A DNA stretch of 36,109 bases from Phycisphaerales bacterium (GTDB taxonomy: Bacteria > Planctomycetota > Phycisphaerae > Phycisphaerales > SM1A02): the NCBI GenBank assembly GCA_013003065.1, contig JABDLI010000262.1, positions 1-36,109 on the forward strand. Reading direction: 5' to 3'. The first letter of the stretch is position 1; every line of letters starts with the position of its first letter. A model generated the notes under the pieces. The model did no database searches and had not been told where the DNA came from. It saw only the letters and a list, made by a program, of their open reading frames with translations. A program made the translations under genes and the position numbers. This document shows positions 1-9,233 of the stretch, one piece after another.

Positions 1-8
1 ACGCACGG

Positions 9-30
9 CACGGACGCTTCGCTGTCCGTG
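9..30. terminator. small hairpin downstream of the amidase gene
   Basis: A perfect 7-bp inverted repeat (CACGGAC at 9-15, GTCCGTG at 24-30) with an 8-nt loop lies about 40 bp past the amidase stop codon. There is no clear T-tract, so it may only be a weak terminator or a chance hairpin. The rest of bases 1-70 shows nothing else recognisable. Confidence 0.25.
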
Positions 31-70
31 GCACCAATCCTCGCGGCTGGGCGGGGACCGGCGGCGTCCG

Positions 71-1837
71 CTACTCGAACCCCGGGGGGCGGCGGTTGGC
101 GACGTCGAGCTCGCGTTCGAGCGCTGCGCCGATCGTCAGCAGGGTGCCTTCGTCGAAGAGTCGGCCCCAGAGCGTGATGCCGCGGGGCGTGTCGTCGTCG
201 CGGAAACCGGCGCGGATCGTGAGCGAGGGGTGACCGGTGCAGTTCGTGATCAACAGCAGCGAAGCCGCGTAGCTGGGGCTGATGATCGCGTCGACGTCCT
301 GGAACCGCTCCGCCATCATTGCCGCCACCTTGCGGCGGAAGCGGTCGGCCTGAAGGTATTCGATGGCCGGGATGAACCGCGCCTGGCGGAACGAGTTCGG
401 CCACGCCTCTGGCGCCTGCCACTCCAGCTCGTCGTCGCGATCCTCGAGCGTCAGCTCGTCGAAGGCGGTGGCGGCTTCGGCGTACAGAATGGTGAGCAGC
501 GTCTCGTAGGGCCACTCGGGCAGATCGACTTCGACCAGCTCGAGACCGACCCGCCGCGCGACCTCCAGCACCCGCTGGTCGATCGCCGGCGCCGATTCGA
601 ACCAGCTCGGGTGATACCCCACCCGCCGCCCGGCGGCCGGCACGCCGGCGTCGAACGCGAACGGGTGGCTGCGGCTGGCGGCATCGCCGTCGTCGGCGCC
701 GTTGAGCGTCGCCAGGACGGCGGCGCAGTCTTCGACACTCCGGCCGATCGGGCCGATCTTGTCCATCGACCAACAGAGCGACATCGCGCCGCTCCGGGGC
801 ACCCGCCCGAACGTCGGCCGCAACCCGGTCGTGCCGCACCGCATGCAGGGGGAGACGATCGAGCCGAGCGTTTCGGTGCCGATCGCGAACGAGACGAGAC
901 CGGCCGCGACCGCCGCCGCCGATCCGGCGCTGGAGCCGCTGGATCCCTGCGTGGGCTTCCACGGGTTGCGGGTCTTGCCGCCGAACCAGATGTCGCCGTA
1001 GGCGAGCGCGCCCAGCGTGAGCTTGGCCGTGAGCACCGCGCCGGCATCGGCGAGACGCCGCACGACCGCGGCGTCGCCCGTCGCCACGCGATGTTGAAAC
1101 GGCCGCGCGCCCCACGTCGTTCGCTCCCCCGCCGTGTCGAGGAGATCCTTCGCGCCCCACGGGACACCGTGCAGCGGTCCGCGTGTCGGCTCTCCCTCGA
1201 CGCGGGCCCGGTCGGCCCGACGGGCCTGTTCGAGCGCGAGGCGCTCGGTGCGGGTGACGACGCACTCGAGGGCGGGACCGAGCTGACGCAGACGCCGGAG
1301 GGACACCCGCGTGAGCGTCTCGCTGGTGATGTCGCCCCGCTCCATCCAGCCGGCGAGGTGGCCGATCGGGGCATAGAGCAGATCGGCCTCACGCCGCGGC
1401 GGCGACGCGGTCGGCGGCGTCAGCACGAGACGGTCCGCCGCCGGAGCGTGTGACGGCCCCGACGGCACGAGGACCTGCGCCGGCGCATCGGCGTTGACGA
1501 GCGGCGCGTCGCGTCGTCGCCGCTCGTACCGCGCCGGAAAGTCGCCGACGTCTTCGGCGATCACGACGCGTTCGGCATGGGTGAACGAGACCCCGGCGAG
1601 CTTCTCCGCCTCGGCGATCGAGCCCGGCGTGATGCCGTCCGCCTCGTCGGAATCGACGCCCGGCGGCGTCGCCTCCGGCGGGACCGGACCGGGCGTTGCC
1701 CCCGCGACACCGGGCCACACCGCCGCCGCCACCACGCCGGAGGACGTGAGAAAACGCCGGCGGCTCGGATGCGGCTCCGCCGCAGGGTTGTTGGCGGGGT
1801 CGTTGGCGGGGGGAACGGGAGGCGGGTGCGCGGACAT
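71..1837 (-). CDS. Tat-exported amidase-signature family hydrolase
   Basis: 588 residues from an ATG at 1837, preceded by a GAGGAG ribosome site; the frame is open further upstream but without a comparable start. The N-terminus carries a twin-arginine signal (SRRRFL at about 25-30, then a hydrophobic Ala/Val stretch), so the enzyme is probably exported folded. The amidase-signature core spans roughly residues 150-588. Visible catalytic elements are Lys230 (in WGAKDLLD), the Ser-rich GSSGSSAGSAAAVAAG segment (298-313) supplying the cis-serine, and nucleophile Ser326 (TETLGSI). The family hydrolyses amides through a Ser-cisSer-Lys triad; GatA is a cytoplasmic relative. The export signal, the roughly 120-residue N-terminal extension and the absence of gatB/gatC argue against a tRNA amidotransferase role. 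The substrate cannot be read from the sequence. It is divergent from the small lipoprotein gene at 2024. Confidence 0.88.
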   Translation of the reverse strand: MSAHPPPVPPANDPANNPAAEPHPSRRRFLTSSGVVAAAVWPGVAGATPGPVPPEATPPGVDSDEADGITPGSIAEAEKLAGVSFTHAERVVIAEDVGDFPARYERRRRDAPLVNADAPAQVLVPSGPSHAPAADRLVLTPPTASPPRREADLLYAPIGHLAGWMERGDITSETLTRVSLRRLRQLGPALECVVTRTERLALEQARRADRARVEGEPTRGPLHGVPWGAKDLLDTAGERTTWGARPFQHRVATGDAAVVRRLADAGAVLTAKLTLGALAYGDIWFGGKTRNPWKPTQGSSGSSAGSAAAVAAGLVSFAIGTETLGSIVSPCMRCGTTGLRPTFGRVPRSGAMSLCWSMDKIGPIGRSVEDCAAVLATLNGADDGDAASRSHPFAFDAGVPAAGRRVGYHPSWFESAPAIDQRVLEVARRVGLELVEVDLPEWPYETLLTILYAEAATAFDELTLEDRDDELEWQAPEAWPNSFRQARFIPAIEYLQADRFRRKVAAMMAERFQDVDAIISPSYAASLLLITNCTGHPSLTIRAGFRDDDTPRGITLWGRLFDEGTLLTIGAALERELDVANRRPPGFE

Positions 1838-2023
1838 CGGCGGCTCCTCGTCGGGGGAGCGGCCAGTGTACGACGCCGGCGGGTTCTCGGACGCCGGATC
1901 CGTGAAGCGGGGCAACCCGCGCCGATCGTCGGGGCGTGGCCGGGCGTGTGCATCGCCCGGCGCGCCGATTCCGCCCGCCGCGACGCCAAACGAATCGCAC
2001 CCTCGCCGGGGGGAAGGTCTCTC

Positions 2024-2257
2024 ATGTCGATGCGACACCGGATTGCCGCCGGGCGAATGGGGCCGGGAACCGGCCTCGCCGTGCTGTCGCTGACGCTTCT
2101 GGTGGCCGGATGCGTCACCAGCGCGCGTTCGCGTTTCGAACGTCAGCTCACTGCGACCATCCCGCAGTCACCGCTCGCGCCAAACGAACCACCGGCGACG
2201 GACGTCGCGTCCGCCCTGCCTCCGCTGCGCGCGGGTGTTCCCGGTCCGCGGCCCTGA
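2024..2257 (+). CDS. small predicted lipoprotein, function unknown
   Basis: 77 residues. The ATG at 2024 follows a purine-rich stretch (gggggaagg) and a second in-frame ATG lies 6 bp on. Residues about 12-30 form a hydrophobic signal ending in a lipobox (LLVAGC), so the mature protein probably starts at Cys30 with a lipid anchor. The mature part is only about 48 residues, Pro/Ala-rich and probably unstructured. It ends 10 bp before the convergent stop of the S41 protease gene. No homologous family recognised. The lipobox supports a real gene despite the small size. Confidence 0.6.
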   Translation: MSMRHRIAAGRMGPGTGLAVLSLTLLVAGCVTSARSRFERQLTATIPQSPLAPNEPPATDVASALPPLRAGVPGPRP

Positions 2258-2267
2258 CGCGCGAGGG

Positions 2268-4511
2268 TCAGCCCCCCCGCCGGGCGTGCTCCGTCTGCAG
2301 ATTGGCGAGCGCGCGAGCGTTGAGGATCAGCAACGCCGTCTCGAGCTGCGAATCGATGCCCTCGGTCAAAAGGCCGTCCACCGCGGGACGCTCGGGGTCC
2401 TTCGGGTTCAGGCGGCCCTCGTCGTCCAGCGGGATCACTTCCGCCGCTTGCCGCAGCTCGATCGCATCCCGAACGTGCTGCGCGGACATCGGCACCTCGA
2501 TGTCGGGGTCGACACCCCACACGGTGGCGCCCGGCCGCTTGTGGACGAGCCGACCCGGGGTCCGGCCGTCGCGGGACGGCAGGCGGTAGTACTGCGTCGT
2601 CAGCTTGAGCCGGCCGTTGTGCGCAATGTGGTGAATCGTCTGCACGGAACCCTTGCCGAAGGAGCGATCGCCGACGATCACCGCCGCACCGTGCGCCTGG
2701 AGACAGCCGGCCACGATCTCGCTGGCGCTCGCCGAGCCGCGGTTGATGAGGACGACCGTCGGCACGCCGACGAGCTCGGCCGAATGGCGGCGGGCATCCT
2801 GCCCCCACGCGCGGTTTCCGTGCTTGTCCTCGCCGGTCACGATGCTGCCCTCGGACACCCACAGGTTGCTGATCTGCACCGCGGCGGTGAGCAGACCGCC
2901 CGGATTGTGCCGGAGGTCGAAGATCAGCCCGTTCGGCTTGCCCTCACGCCGGATCTCCCGCCACGCCTGGCGGATGTCCTGGAGTGAGTCCTCGGTGAAC
3001 TGCGTCAGCCGGATGTAGGCGATGCGGCTGACGTCATCGACGTACCAATCCCAGATCGGATCGCCGGTCTGGTCGATGTCGCTCTTCCACCAGCCCTTGA
3101 CCGAACGGATCTTGATGATGTCCCGCTCGATCGGAACCGTCACCAGATCGTCTTCGCCTTCTCGCTTCAGCCCGAGCGACACCGTCGTGCCCTTCGGACC
3201 CGTGATTCGATCGACCGCATCGTTGAGCGACCAGCCCACGGTCGAGTCGCCGTCCACCGTCATGATGAGATCGTTGGGCTTGACGCCCTGGAAGTAGGCG
3301 GGTGTGCCCTCGAGGGGGTTCACCACCATGATCTCGCGTTTGTCGTTGTGACGGATCAGGATGCCGATGCCGACGAAGTTGCCGGCGGTCGCCTGCTGGA
3401 ACCGACGCAGCTTTTCGGGCCAGATGATCTCGGAGTACGTGTCCAGCTCGTGCATCGCGCCGTCGCCATACTCACGCAGGATGACCTCGATCGGCACGTC
3501 GAGCGTCTCGCGGTTGAGCCGCACGAGCCGATCGAGCTGACTGCTGAAGGCCCACCGATCGAGCTCGCGATCGGGCATCTGGCCGAGGGCCGCAACCTCG
3601 CCGTCGAGCGCGTTCGTCCACCGGTTGACGCGGTTCGCGTCGGCCAGCGTCGGGAAGGCCTCCGAGAGCGGCGTGGTCGTGGCGAAGATCTTGAGCGATG
3701 CGAGACCGCCGCTCATCAGGTCCCGCCACCCCTTCGTCTCGACGTGCTCCGCCGCGGCGGTCTGCAACGCGGCCTTGAGCATGTGGTGGTCGACGCCCTC
3801 GAGCCGCTCGCGCCAGTCGATGGAGGTGGCCGGGTTGAAGTCGCCGTAGGGCTCCTCGCCCAGACGCGTGGCCCGTTCGTTCCGCATCTCGTGCAGCTTG
3901 CGGGGAGCGTAGCGAGCAAGCAGACCGACCCGGCGGTTCACCTGCTCGAGCTGATCGTCGAAGTACTGGAACTGGTCCTGACGGGAGGTGTCCTCGTAGA
4001 ACGTGCGAAGGAGGTACATGATCTCCTGGGAGTCGAGCCAGAGACGGTCGCGATCCGCCTGCGGGAGCTGGGCCTTCGCCCACTTCACGAGCTCCATGAT
4101 CTCCGGCTCGCCGAAGGCGCTGTCGAGATCGTCGCTGAGCGTCTGCGCCGTCACGGCCTTGCGGAGGGCGGCCGCCAGATTGTCGGCGTCACGCTCCGTG
4201 CGCATCTCGTCGATGGCTTCGGCCCGCGCCTCACGCTGGCTCGCGGCCGCGCGTTCGCGGTTGACCTTCATCGCATCGACCGACGAGCGGAAACGATCGG
4301 CCGCTTCGGAATCGAGCGCGGGCGCCGGCAAACGCGACATGCGGGCCTCGACGCTCGCCGCATCGCCGCGTCGCGCGGCATTCCAGACGTCCATCGCCCA
4401 CCGCTGGACGTCCTGCTCGCCCTCCTCCGCCACCAGGATCGGACTCGGCATCACCAGGGCGGCGATGAGCGGAAGGGCGAGACGCAGTCGGATCGGGCTC
4501 GGGGACGTCAT
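2268..4511 (-). CDS. secreted S41 family C-terminal processing peptidase with PDZ domain
   Basis: 747 residues from an ATG at 4511, chosen because it starts directly at a Sec signal peptide (residues about 1-28, ending near LVAEEG). The first 370 residues are a charged, largely helical region unlike the classic CtpA N-terminus. A PDZ domain follows at about 375-470 (NFVGIGILIR; VKPNDLIMTVDGD). The S41 protease core is at about 490-720, with the substrate-strand motif DLRHNPGG, nucleophile Ser595 in the GSASASE motif and Lys620 in FGKGSVQ; the 25-residue Ser-Lys spacing equals that of Tsp and CtpA. These enzymes cleave periplasmic or envelope proteins near exposed C-termini. It is longer than typical CtpA (about 400-450) because of the N-terminal region. 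Convergent with the small lipoprotein gene. Confidence 0.93.
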   Translation of the reverse strand: MTSPSPIRLRLALPLIAALVMPSPILVAEEGEQDVQRWAMDVWNAARRGDAASVEARMSRLPAPALDSEAADRFRSSVDAMKVNRERAAASQREARAEAIDEMRTERDADNLAAALRKAVTAQTLSDDLDSAFGEPEIMELVKWAKAQLPQADRDRLWLDSQEIMYLLRTFYEDTSRQDQFQYFDDQLEQVNRRVGLLARYAPRKLHEMRNERATRLGEEPYGDFNPATSIDWRERLEGVDHHMLKAALQTAAAEHVETKGWRDLMSGGLASLKIFATTTPLSEAFPTLADANRVNRWTNALDGEVAALGQMPDRELDRWAFSSQLDRLVRLNRETLDVPIEVILREYGDGAMHELDTYSEIIWPEKLRRFQQATAGNFVGIGILIRHNDKREIMVVNPLEGTPAYFQGVKPNDLIMTVDGDSTVGWSLNDAVDRITGPKGTTVSLGLKREGEDDLVTVPIERDIIKIRSVKGWWKSDIDQTGDPIWDWYVDDVSRIAYIRLTQFTEDSLQDIRQAWREIRREGKPNGLIFDLRHNPGGLLTAAVQISNLWVSEGSIVTGEDKHGNRAWGQDARRHSAELVGVPTVVLINRGSASASEIVAGCLQAHGAAVIVGDRSFGKGSVQTIHHIAHNGRLKLTTQYYRLPSRDGRTPGRLVHKRPGATVWGVDPDIEVPMSAQHVRDAIELRQAAEVIPLDDEGRLNPKDPERPAVDGLLTEGIDSQLETALLILNARALANLQTEHARRGG

Positions 4512-4797
4512 GTCGTAGTGCTTCCTTATTGGGCAGGCCGCGGCAGCGGGGTCGCGGCGGTGCGCGTCCGAGAATCGAGGCGGGCGGACCGGCGACACCC
4601 CAGGAGGAATCGGCTATCGCGGCCGATCCCTTCAAAGCGAGCGTCGTCCGGCATCATCCGTCTCCCGGGGCCGAGGGGTATTGAGACCATCCGGCCGCCT
4701 CCAGTGTCCATCTCACCGGACACGCATTGTTATACGCACCGTCCCCGAGAAAGGTGCGGTGACGGCTGAAACCGGCCCCTGGACTATACTCGCGGTG
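4512..4797. other. divergent intergenic region
   Basis: 286 bp between the S41 protease start and the small membrane protein start. No ORF with a convincing ribosome site is present. The base composition is less GC-rich around 4720-4745 and 4780-4790, and it should hold promoters for both flanking genes. One TATACT hexamer (4785-4790) is reported separately. Confidence 0.5.
4785..4790 (+). promoter_or_regulatory. candidate -10 box (TATACT) for a near-leaderless transcript
   Basis: TATACT lies 7 nt upstream of the ATG at 4798, so a transcript started from it would begin at or next to the start codon. No good -35 hexamer is seen at 16-18 bp spacing; GTGACG at 4759-4764 is 20 bp away. There is no Shine-Dalgarno sequence for this gene. 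Confidence 0.3.
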
Positions 4798-5040
4798 ATG
4801 GCCGCTTCTGCCCTGCTCGCGACGGTCGACCCCGGATCCGTCCGCCTGGTTGCGGTCGCCGTTGCCCTGGTGGCCGTCCTCGCGATCGTCCTCGTCCTCG
4901 TGCTCGTGGCCCTGGTGGCGATTCGGCGGCGGCGGCGGCGCCGCCGCGAGCACTCCGGACCCGCCCCCGGGTCCGGGTTGGATCCGTGGCGGGAAGCGGG
5001 GCGCCGGGCTCGCGCGTTTCCACGCCGGGGCAAGGAGTAG
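4798..5040 (+). CDS. small single-pass membrane protein with poly-Arg cytoplasmic stop
   Basis: 80 residues. A long uninterrupted Val/Leu/Ala segment (about residues 14-40) is followed by an unbroken run of arginines, then a Pro/Gly-rich tail ending in RRGKE. By the positive-inside rule the basic tail is cytoplasmic. The frame opens earlier (4681), but the upstream codons do not look coding and the ATG at 4798 sits just before the hydrophobic part. No family recognised. The hydrophobicity pattern is a good sign of a real protein, but Arg-rich frames arise easily in GC-rich DNA, so some doubt remains. Confidence 0.5.
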   Translation: MAASALLATVDPGSVRLVAVAVALVAVLAIVLVLVLVALVAIRRRRRRRREHSGPAPGSGLDPWREAGRRARAFPRRGKE

Positions 5041-5041
5041 G

Positions 5042-5055
5042 TCCCCGATCGGGGA
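5042..5055. terminator. short palindrome between convergent genes
   Basis: TCCCCGATCGGGGA is a perfect 14-nt palindrome in the 17-bp gap between the convergent stop codons at 5040 and 5058. It could act as a weak two-way terminator but lacks a T-tract on either strand. Confidence 0.25.
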
Positions 5056-5057
5056 GA

Positions 5058-6098
5058 TCACTCGCCGAGCCGCTCTTCGAGCGCTGCGACCTCCGGCAGC
5101 TCCGGCGCGAGCAGACGCGCCCGACGTTGCCAACGCACGGCGTTCGCGCGATCACCGTGCGTGAGCCAGCATCGTGACGCTTCAACGGCGGCCAACGCCG
5201 CCTCGGGACCCGGGCCCAGCCGCTCGCAGCGGTTGATCCACGCCGCCGCCGCCAGGGCGTGATTGCCGGCGGCGGCATGAGCGGCCGCGATCTCCAGACA
5301 CACCCCGCGTTCCGCCCGGGCCGCCGGTGGCAGACCCACGAGCAACTGGAGGGCCGCGTGCGGCTCCCCGCGACGCCGGAGGATCTTCGCCTCCTGCGTG
5401 CGAAATCGCACGTCGGCCGGGGCCAGACCGCGAGCCTCCCGCACGTGCTCGAGCGCGGCGTCGAAACGCTCCTCGCCGAGTGCAACCATGGCGAGCGTGG
5501 CGTGAGCGAGCGGCTCGTCGGGGTCGATCACCAGCACCCGCGCGATCGCGTCGCGGGCGGCCGCGGTGTCGCCCAGCTGCAGGTACGTCTGCGCGGCGTA
5601 CAGCGGCGGCTGCGGGTTGGTCGGATCCAGCCGCGCCGCCGCTTCGTAGTGCCGCGCCGCGTCGCCGTGCTCCCGGAGCATGCTGGCCAGGATTGCCGCG
5701 TTCTGGTGGAGACCGGCGGGATGCGGGTCGAGCGTCGCGGCCCGGTCGTAGTGCGCGTAGGCGTCGCGACGAGCGCGGTGGGCAGCGTCGGCGTCCACGG
5801 CATCGAGCGCGACGGCCTCCCCCGTGAGCACGCGGGCCATGAGCTCGTGCGCGCGGGCGTCGTTCGGGGTCCGATCGAGCAACCGGGCGAGGATCGCCTT
5901 GGCCTTGGGGCCCTCGTTGCCGTCGAGATAGGTTTGCGCTGCGCGGAGCGAGGCATCGACCGCCGCCGGAGTCGGCGGGTCCGGGGCGTGGGCGTCGGGA
6001 GGGTGCGGGCAACCCCCCGCCGCCGCGCACGCGAGCAGCAGGGCGGCCACGACGCCGACTCTCCGCCTCGAACGGTTGTGCGATATCCGGGTTATCAT
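5058..6098 (-). CDS. TPR-repeat lipoprotein
   Basis: 346 residues starting MITRISHNRS at the ATG at 6098; much longer reading to 7580 is antisense to valS and is not coding. A hydrophobic signal leads to a lipobox (AAAGGC, Cys at about residue 30), followed by a Pro-rich linker. The remainder is tandem 34-residue TPR units, with consensus spacing visible from about residue 45 to the end (for example LLDRTPNDARAHELMARVL, AARLDPTNPQPPLYAAQTYL, VLVIDPDEPLAHATLAMVAL). TPR arrays mediate protein-protein contacts; the partner is unknown. The start codon is only 9 bp from the divergent valS start, so the promoters of both genes must overlap the opposite gene. Confidence 0.8.
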   Translation of the reverse strand: MITRISHNRSRRRVGVVAALLLACAAAGGCPHPPDAHAPDPPTPAAVDASLRAAQTYLDGNEGPKAKAILARLLDRTPNDARAHELMARVLTGEAVALDAVDADAAHRARRDAYAHYDRAATLDPHPAGLHQNAAILASMLREHGDAARHYEAAARLDPTNPQPPLYAAQTYLQLGDTAAARDAIARVLVIDPDEPLAHATLAMVALGEERFDAALEHVREARGLAPADVRFRTQEAKILRRRGEPHAALQLLVGLPPAARAERGVCLEIAAAHAAAGNHALAAAAWINRCERLGPGPEAALAAVEASRCWLTHGDRANAVRWQRRARLLAPELPEVAALEERLGE

Positions 6099-6107
6099 CT
6101 GGCTCTC

Positions 6108-9100
6108 ATGAGCAGCGCGGCCACCACCCAGCTTCCCAAATCGTACGTGCCGGCCGAACACGAGGCCGGCGTGCGGGCCCGCGCCGAGGCCTCGGGGGTC
6201 TACCACGCCGAGCCCGGCGGCGATCGGCCACCGTACTGCATTCTCATTCCGCCGCCCAACGTGACGGCGGGCTTGCACCTCGGTCATGCATTCAACAACA
6301 CGTTGCAGGATGTCCTCACCCGCGTCCACCGCATGCGGGGGTTCAACACGCTTTGGATGCCCGGCACGGACCACGCGGGAATCGCCACCCAGGCGGTCGT
6401 CGAGAAGCGGCTGCTCGCCCAGGGAACGCGTCGTCGCGACATGGGGCGTGACGCGTTCGTCGACACCGTCCAGGCCTGGAAGGACGAATACGAAGCGACG
6501 ATCACCGAGCAGCTCAAGGCGATGGGCGCGTCGTGCGACTGGGCCCGCCAGCGGTTCACGATGGATCCGGTGTGCGTGCGGGCGGTCCGGGAGGCGTTCT
6601 TTCGACTCTTCGCGGATGGGCTCATCTACCGCGGCAAGCGGCTGGTCAACTGGGATCCCGTCACGCAGACGGCGCTCGCGGACGACGAGGTCGAGATGCG
6701 TGAGGTCGACGGGTCCTTCTGGTATCTGAAGTACCCGATCGTCGACGACGCGGGTGGCGACACCGGCGCGTTCGTGACCGTCGCCACGACGCGTCCCGAG
6801 ACGATGCTCGGCGACACCGCGGTCGCGGTGAATCCACGGGACCCCGAACGCGCGTCGCTCATCGGTCAGCGGGTGCGACTTCCCATCGTCGACCGGATCG
6901 TTCCGATCATCGGTGACGACTACGTGGTGCGGCCGGACCCCGACAGCTCGGATCCCAAGGCGCAGTTTGCCAGCGGGTTCCTGAAGGTGACGCCGGCCCA
7001 CGATCCCAACGACTGGGAGATCGGTCTCCGGCACGACCTGCCCGTCATCAACGTGATGGCGCCGGACGCGACGATCTCCGGCGAGCACGGGTGGCCGGAC
7101 GTGACCGACGCGGCCCGCCGGTTCGTCGGCATGAGCCGCGAGGACGCACGCCGGGCCGTGGCCACATGGTTCGCCGACCACGATCTGCTCGCCGAGCGCC
7201 GGCCGTACCGCCACTCCGTCGGGCACAGCTACCGGTCGCACGAGCCCATCGAACCGTACCTGAGCGACCAGTGGTACGTGCGGGTGAGCGACGACGCGCT
7301 CGTGGGCTCCGCGCAGCGTGCGCTCGCCGCGGAACAGTTCGACGGGGACGCGCCGGCCGGTGTGACGCCGGGAGACGGTGAGCTTCGGTTTTTCCCGGCC
7401 CGGTACGCGCGGACGTACCAGGCGTGGCACGAGAACCTGCGTGATTGGTGCATCAGCCGGCAGCTCTGGTGGGGTCATCAGCTTCCGGTCTGGCTGAGCC
7501 CGGAGGATTCGCCCGGCGACGACGCCGCCATCCGCCGGCAACTGGACCCGTACGTGCGGGAGGGCCGCCTCGCCTACCACGCACCGGGCGACATTCCCGC
7601 CCCGGGACTCGATCCCGCTCGCACGTGGTGGCTGTGCGTGCGTCGCGAGGACGACGACGAGCTGGTCGCCGCGATCGAGGCGCTCGGCTGCGAACGCGAT
7701 CCGGATGTCCTCGACACGTGGTTCTCATCGGGTCTGTGGCCGCTCAGCACGATGGGCTGGCCCGACCCCGACCCGGACGCGGCCGGGCTGCTCGAGACCT
7801 TCAATCCGACGTCGGTGCTCTGCACCGCCCGCGAGATCATCACGCTGTGGGTGTCGCGGATGGTGATGTTCAACCGGTACTTCAACGACGGCGTCGTCCC
7901 CTTCCGGCACGTGTACATCCACGCCATGATCCAGGATGGCCACGGCCAGAAGATGAGCAAGTCGCTCGGCAACGGCGTCGACCCGCGTGATATCATCGCC
8001 AGCCACGGGGCCGACGCGTTGCGATTCACGATGACGCAGATGGCCACCGGCACCCAGGACGTCAAGCTGCCGGTCGACACCCAGTGCCCCGGCTGCGAGG
8101 CGACGTTCCATCCCGCCGAACACGTCAACGCCTCCGGTCACCGCGTGGCCGAGGCCGTGCTGACCTGCCCGAGCTGCGGCACGAGGATGAACAGCGCGTA
8201 CGGTCTGGCCACGGGCGCCGCGGACGAGTCGCTCCCGGCCGCGACGAACAGCTCGAACAAGTTCGACTCGGGCCGACGCTTCGCGAACAAGATCTGGAAC
8301 GCGACGCGGTTCGCCCTGACGATTCTCGAAGATACGGCGGACGAGGCCGACCCGACCCTGACGCTCGCGGATCGCCCACTGGTCGATCGGTGGATCGTGA
8401 GCCGGCTGCACTCGACGCTGCACGAGATCGAGGATGCCCTCGAGACCTACCAGTTCAACGTGTACGCCAACGCGATCTACAAGTTCACCTGGGGCGACTT
8501 CTGCGACTGGTACCTGGAGGCGATCAAACCCACGGTGCGGGCCGACGCCGGGCAACGCCAGGTTCTGCGGACTGTCCTCAGCGCGACGATCCGTCTGCTC
8601 CACCCCATCTGTCCGTTCGTCACCGAGACGCTGTGGCCGCATGTCCGCGGCGTCGGCATCGCGGGCATCGACGGGATCGAGCTGCCGCTGGGTCCGTCGG
8701 AGCAGGGTCTCGCCGCCTGCGGGTGGCCGGACATCGCCTGCCGCATCCACGATGCCGATGCCGTCACGGCGTTCGAACGGCTCCAGACGCTGGCCGCCGC
8801 CGTACAGAGCCTGCGGGACGAACACGGCGTGCCGGATCGGCGTGCGCTCACGCTGCACGCCCCCCCGGCCATCGCCGATCTCATCGATCGCGGGGGCCCG
8901 ACGGTCGCGACCCGCGCGAATCTCGAACAGGTCGTGCCGCGAAGCGAAGAGCGTCCGGAGGATGCGATCCCCTTCGCGTTCGAGGGGGAGGAGCTGCTGC
9001 TGAGCGGACTGACGCGAGGCGTCGACGTGGCGGCCGAGCGGGCGCGTCTGGACAAGCTCATCGCAGAGAAGGAAAAAGCGATCGACGGATACCGACGCAA

Positions 9101-9233
9101 GCTCGCCAACGAAGGGTACGTTCGCAACGCACCGGAGGCGGTGGTCGCGGAGACGCGTGATCGCCAGGCCGCAGCGGAGGCGGACCTCGCCGCGGCCCAA
9201 ACCGCGTTGCGCTCGCTCGAGGCGTCGGCATGA
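6108..9233 (+). CDS. valS: valyl-tRNA synthetase
   Basis: 1041 residues; charges tRNA-Val in the cytoplasm. The class I signatures are HLGH at 57-60 (HIGH motif, after PPPNVTAG) and KMSKS at 615-619. The CP1 editing domain lies between them (about 200-400, with TTRPETMLGDTAVAVNP), and DWCISRQLWWGHQLPVW is the typical post-editing segment. The C-terminal tail (about 970-1041) is a charged coiled coil as in bacterial ValRS arms. A zinc-binding-like insertion follows KMSKS, with CPGC at 660-663 and CPSC at 687-690, before the usual NKFDSGRRFANKIWNATRF. The ATG at 6108 has no strong Shine-Dalgarno sequence; the open frame extends back to 5259 but that part is antisense to the TPR gene. The stop codon overlaps the next ATG (ATGA). 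Confidence 0.97.
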   Translation: MSSAATTQLPKSYVPAEHEAGVRARAEASGVYHAEPGGDRPPYCILIPPPNVTAGLHLGHAFNNTLQDVLTRVHRMRGFNTLWMPGTDHAGIATQAVVEKRLLAQGTRRRDMGRDAFVDTVQAWKDEYEATITEQLKAMGASCDWARQRFTMDPVCVRAVREAFFRLFADGLIYRGKRLVNWDPVTQTALADDEVEMREVDGSFWYLKYPIVDDAGGDTGAFVTVATTRPETMLGDTAVAVNPRDPERASLIGQRVRLPIVDRIVPIIGDDYVVRPDPDSSDPKAQFASGFLKVTPAHDPNDWEIGLRHDLPVINVMAPDATISGEHGWPDVTDAARRFVGMSREDARRAVATWFADHDLLAERRPYRHSVGHSYRSHEPIEPYLSDQWYVRVSDDALVGSAQRALAAEQFDGDAPAGVTPGDGELRFFPARYARTYQAWHENLRDWCISRQLWWGHQLPVWLSPEDSPGDDAAIRRQLDPYVREGRLAYHAPGDIPAPGLDPARTWWLCVRREDDDELVAAIEALGCERDPDVLDTWFSSGLWPLSTMGWPDPDPDAAGLLETFNPTSVLCTAREIITLWVSRMVMFNRYFNDGVVPFRHVYIHAMIQDGHGQKMSKSLGNGVDPRDIIASHGADALRFTMTQMATGTQDVKLPVDTQCPGCEATFHPAEHVNASGHRVAEAVLTCPSCGTRMNSAYGLATGAADESLPAATNSSNKFDSGRRFANKIWNATRFALTILEDTADEADPTLTLADRPLVDRWIVSRLHSTLHEIEDALETYQFNVYANAIYKFTWGDFCDWYLEAIKPTVRADAGQRQVLRTVLSATIRLLHPICPFVTETLWPHVRGVGIAGIDGIELPLGPSEQGLAACGWPDIACRIHDADAVTAFERLQTLAAAVQSLRDEHGVPDRRALTLHAPPAIADLIDRGGPTVATRANLEQVVPRSEERPEDAIPFAFEGEELLLSGLTRGVDVAAERARLDKLIAEKEKAIDGYRRKLANEGYVRNAPEAVVAETRDRQAAAEADLAAAQTALRSLEASA

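Noticed and set aside
6120-7580. Upstream extension of the TPR lipoprotein frame
   Set aside because: Antisense to valS; the lipoprotein signal starts at 6098.
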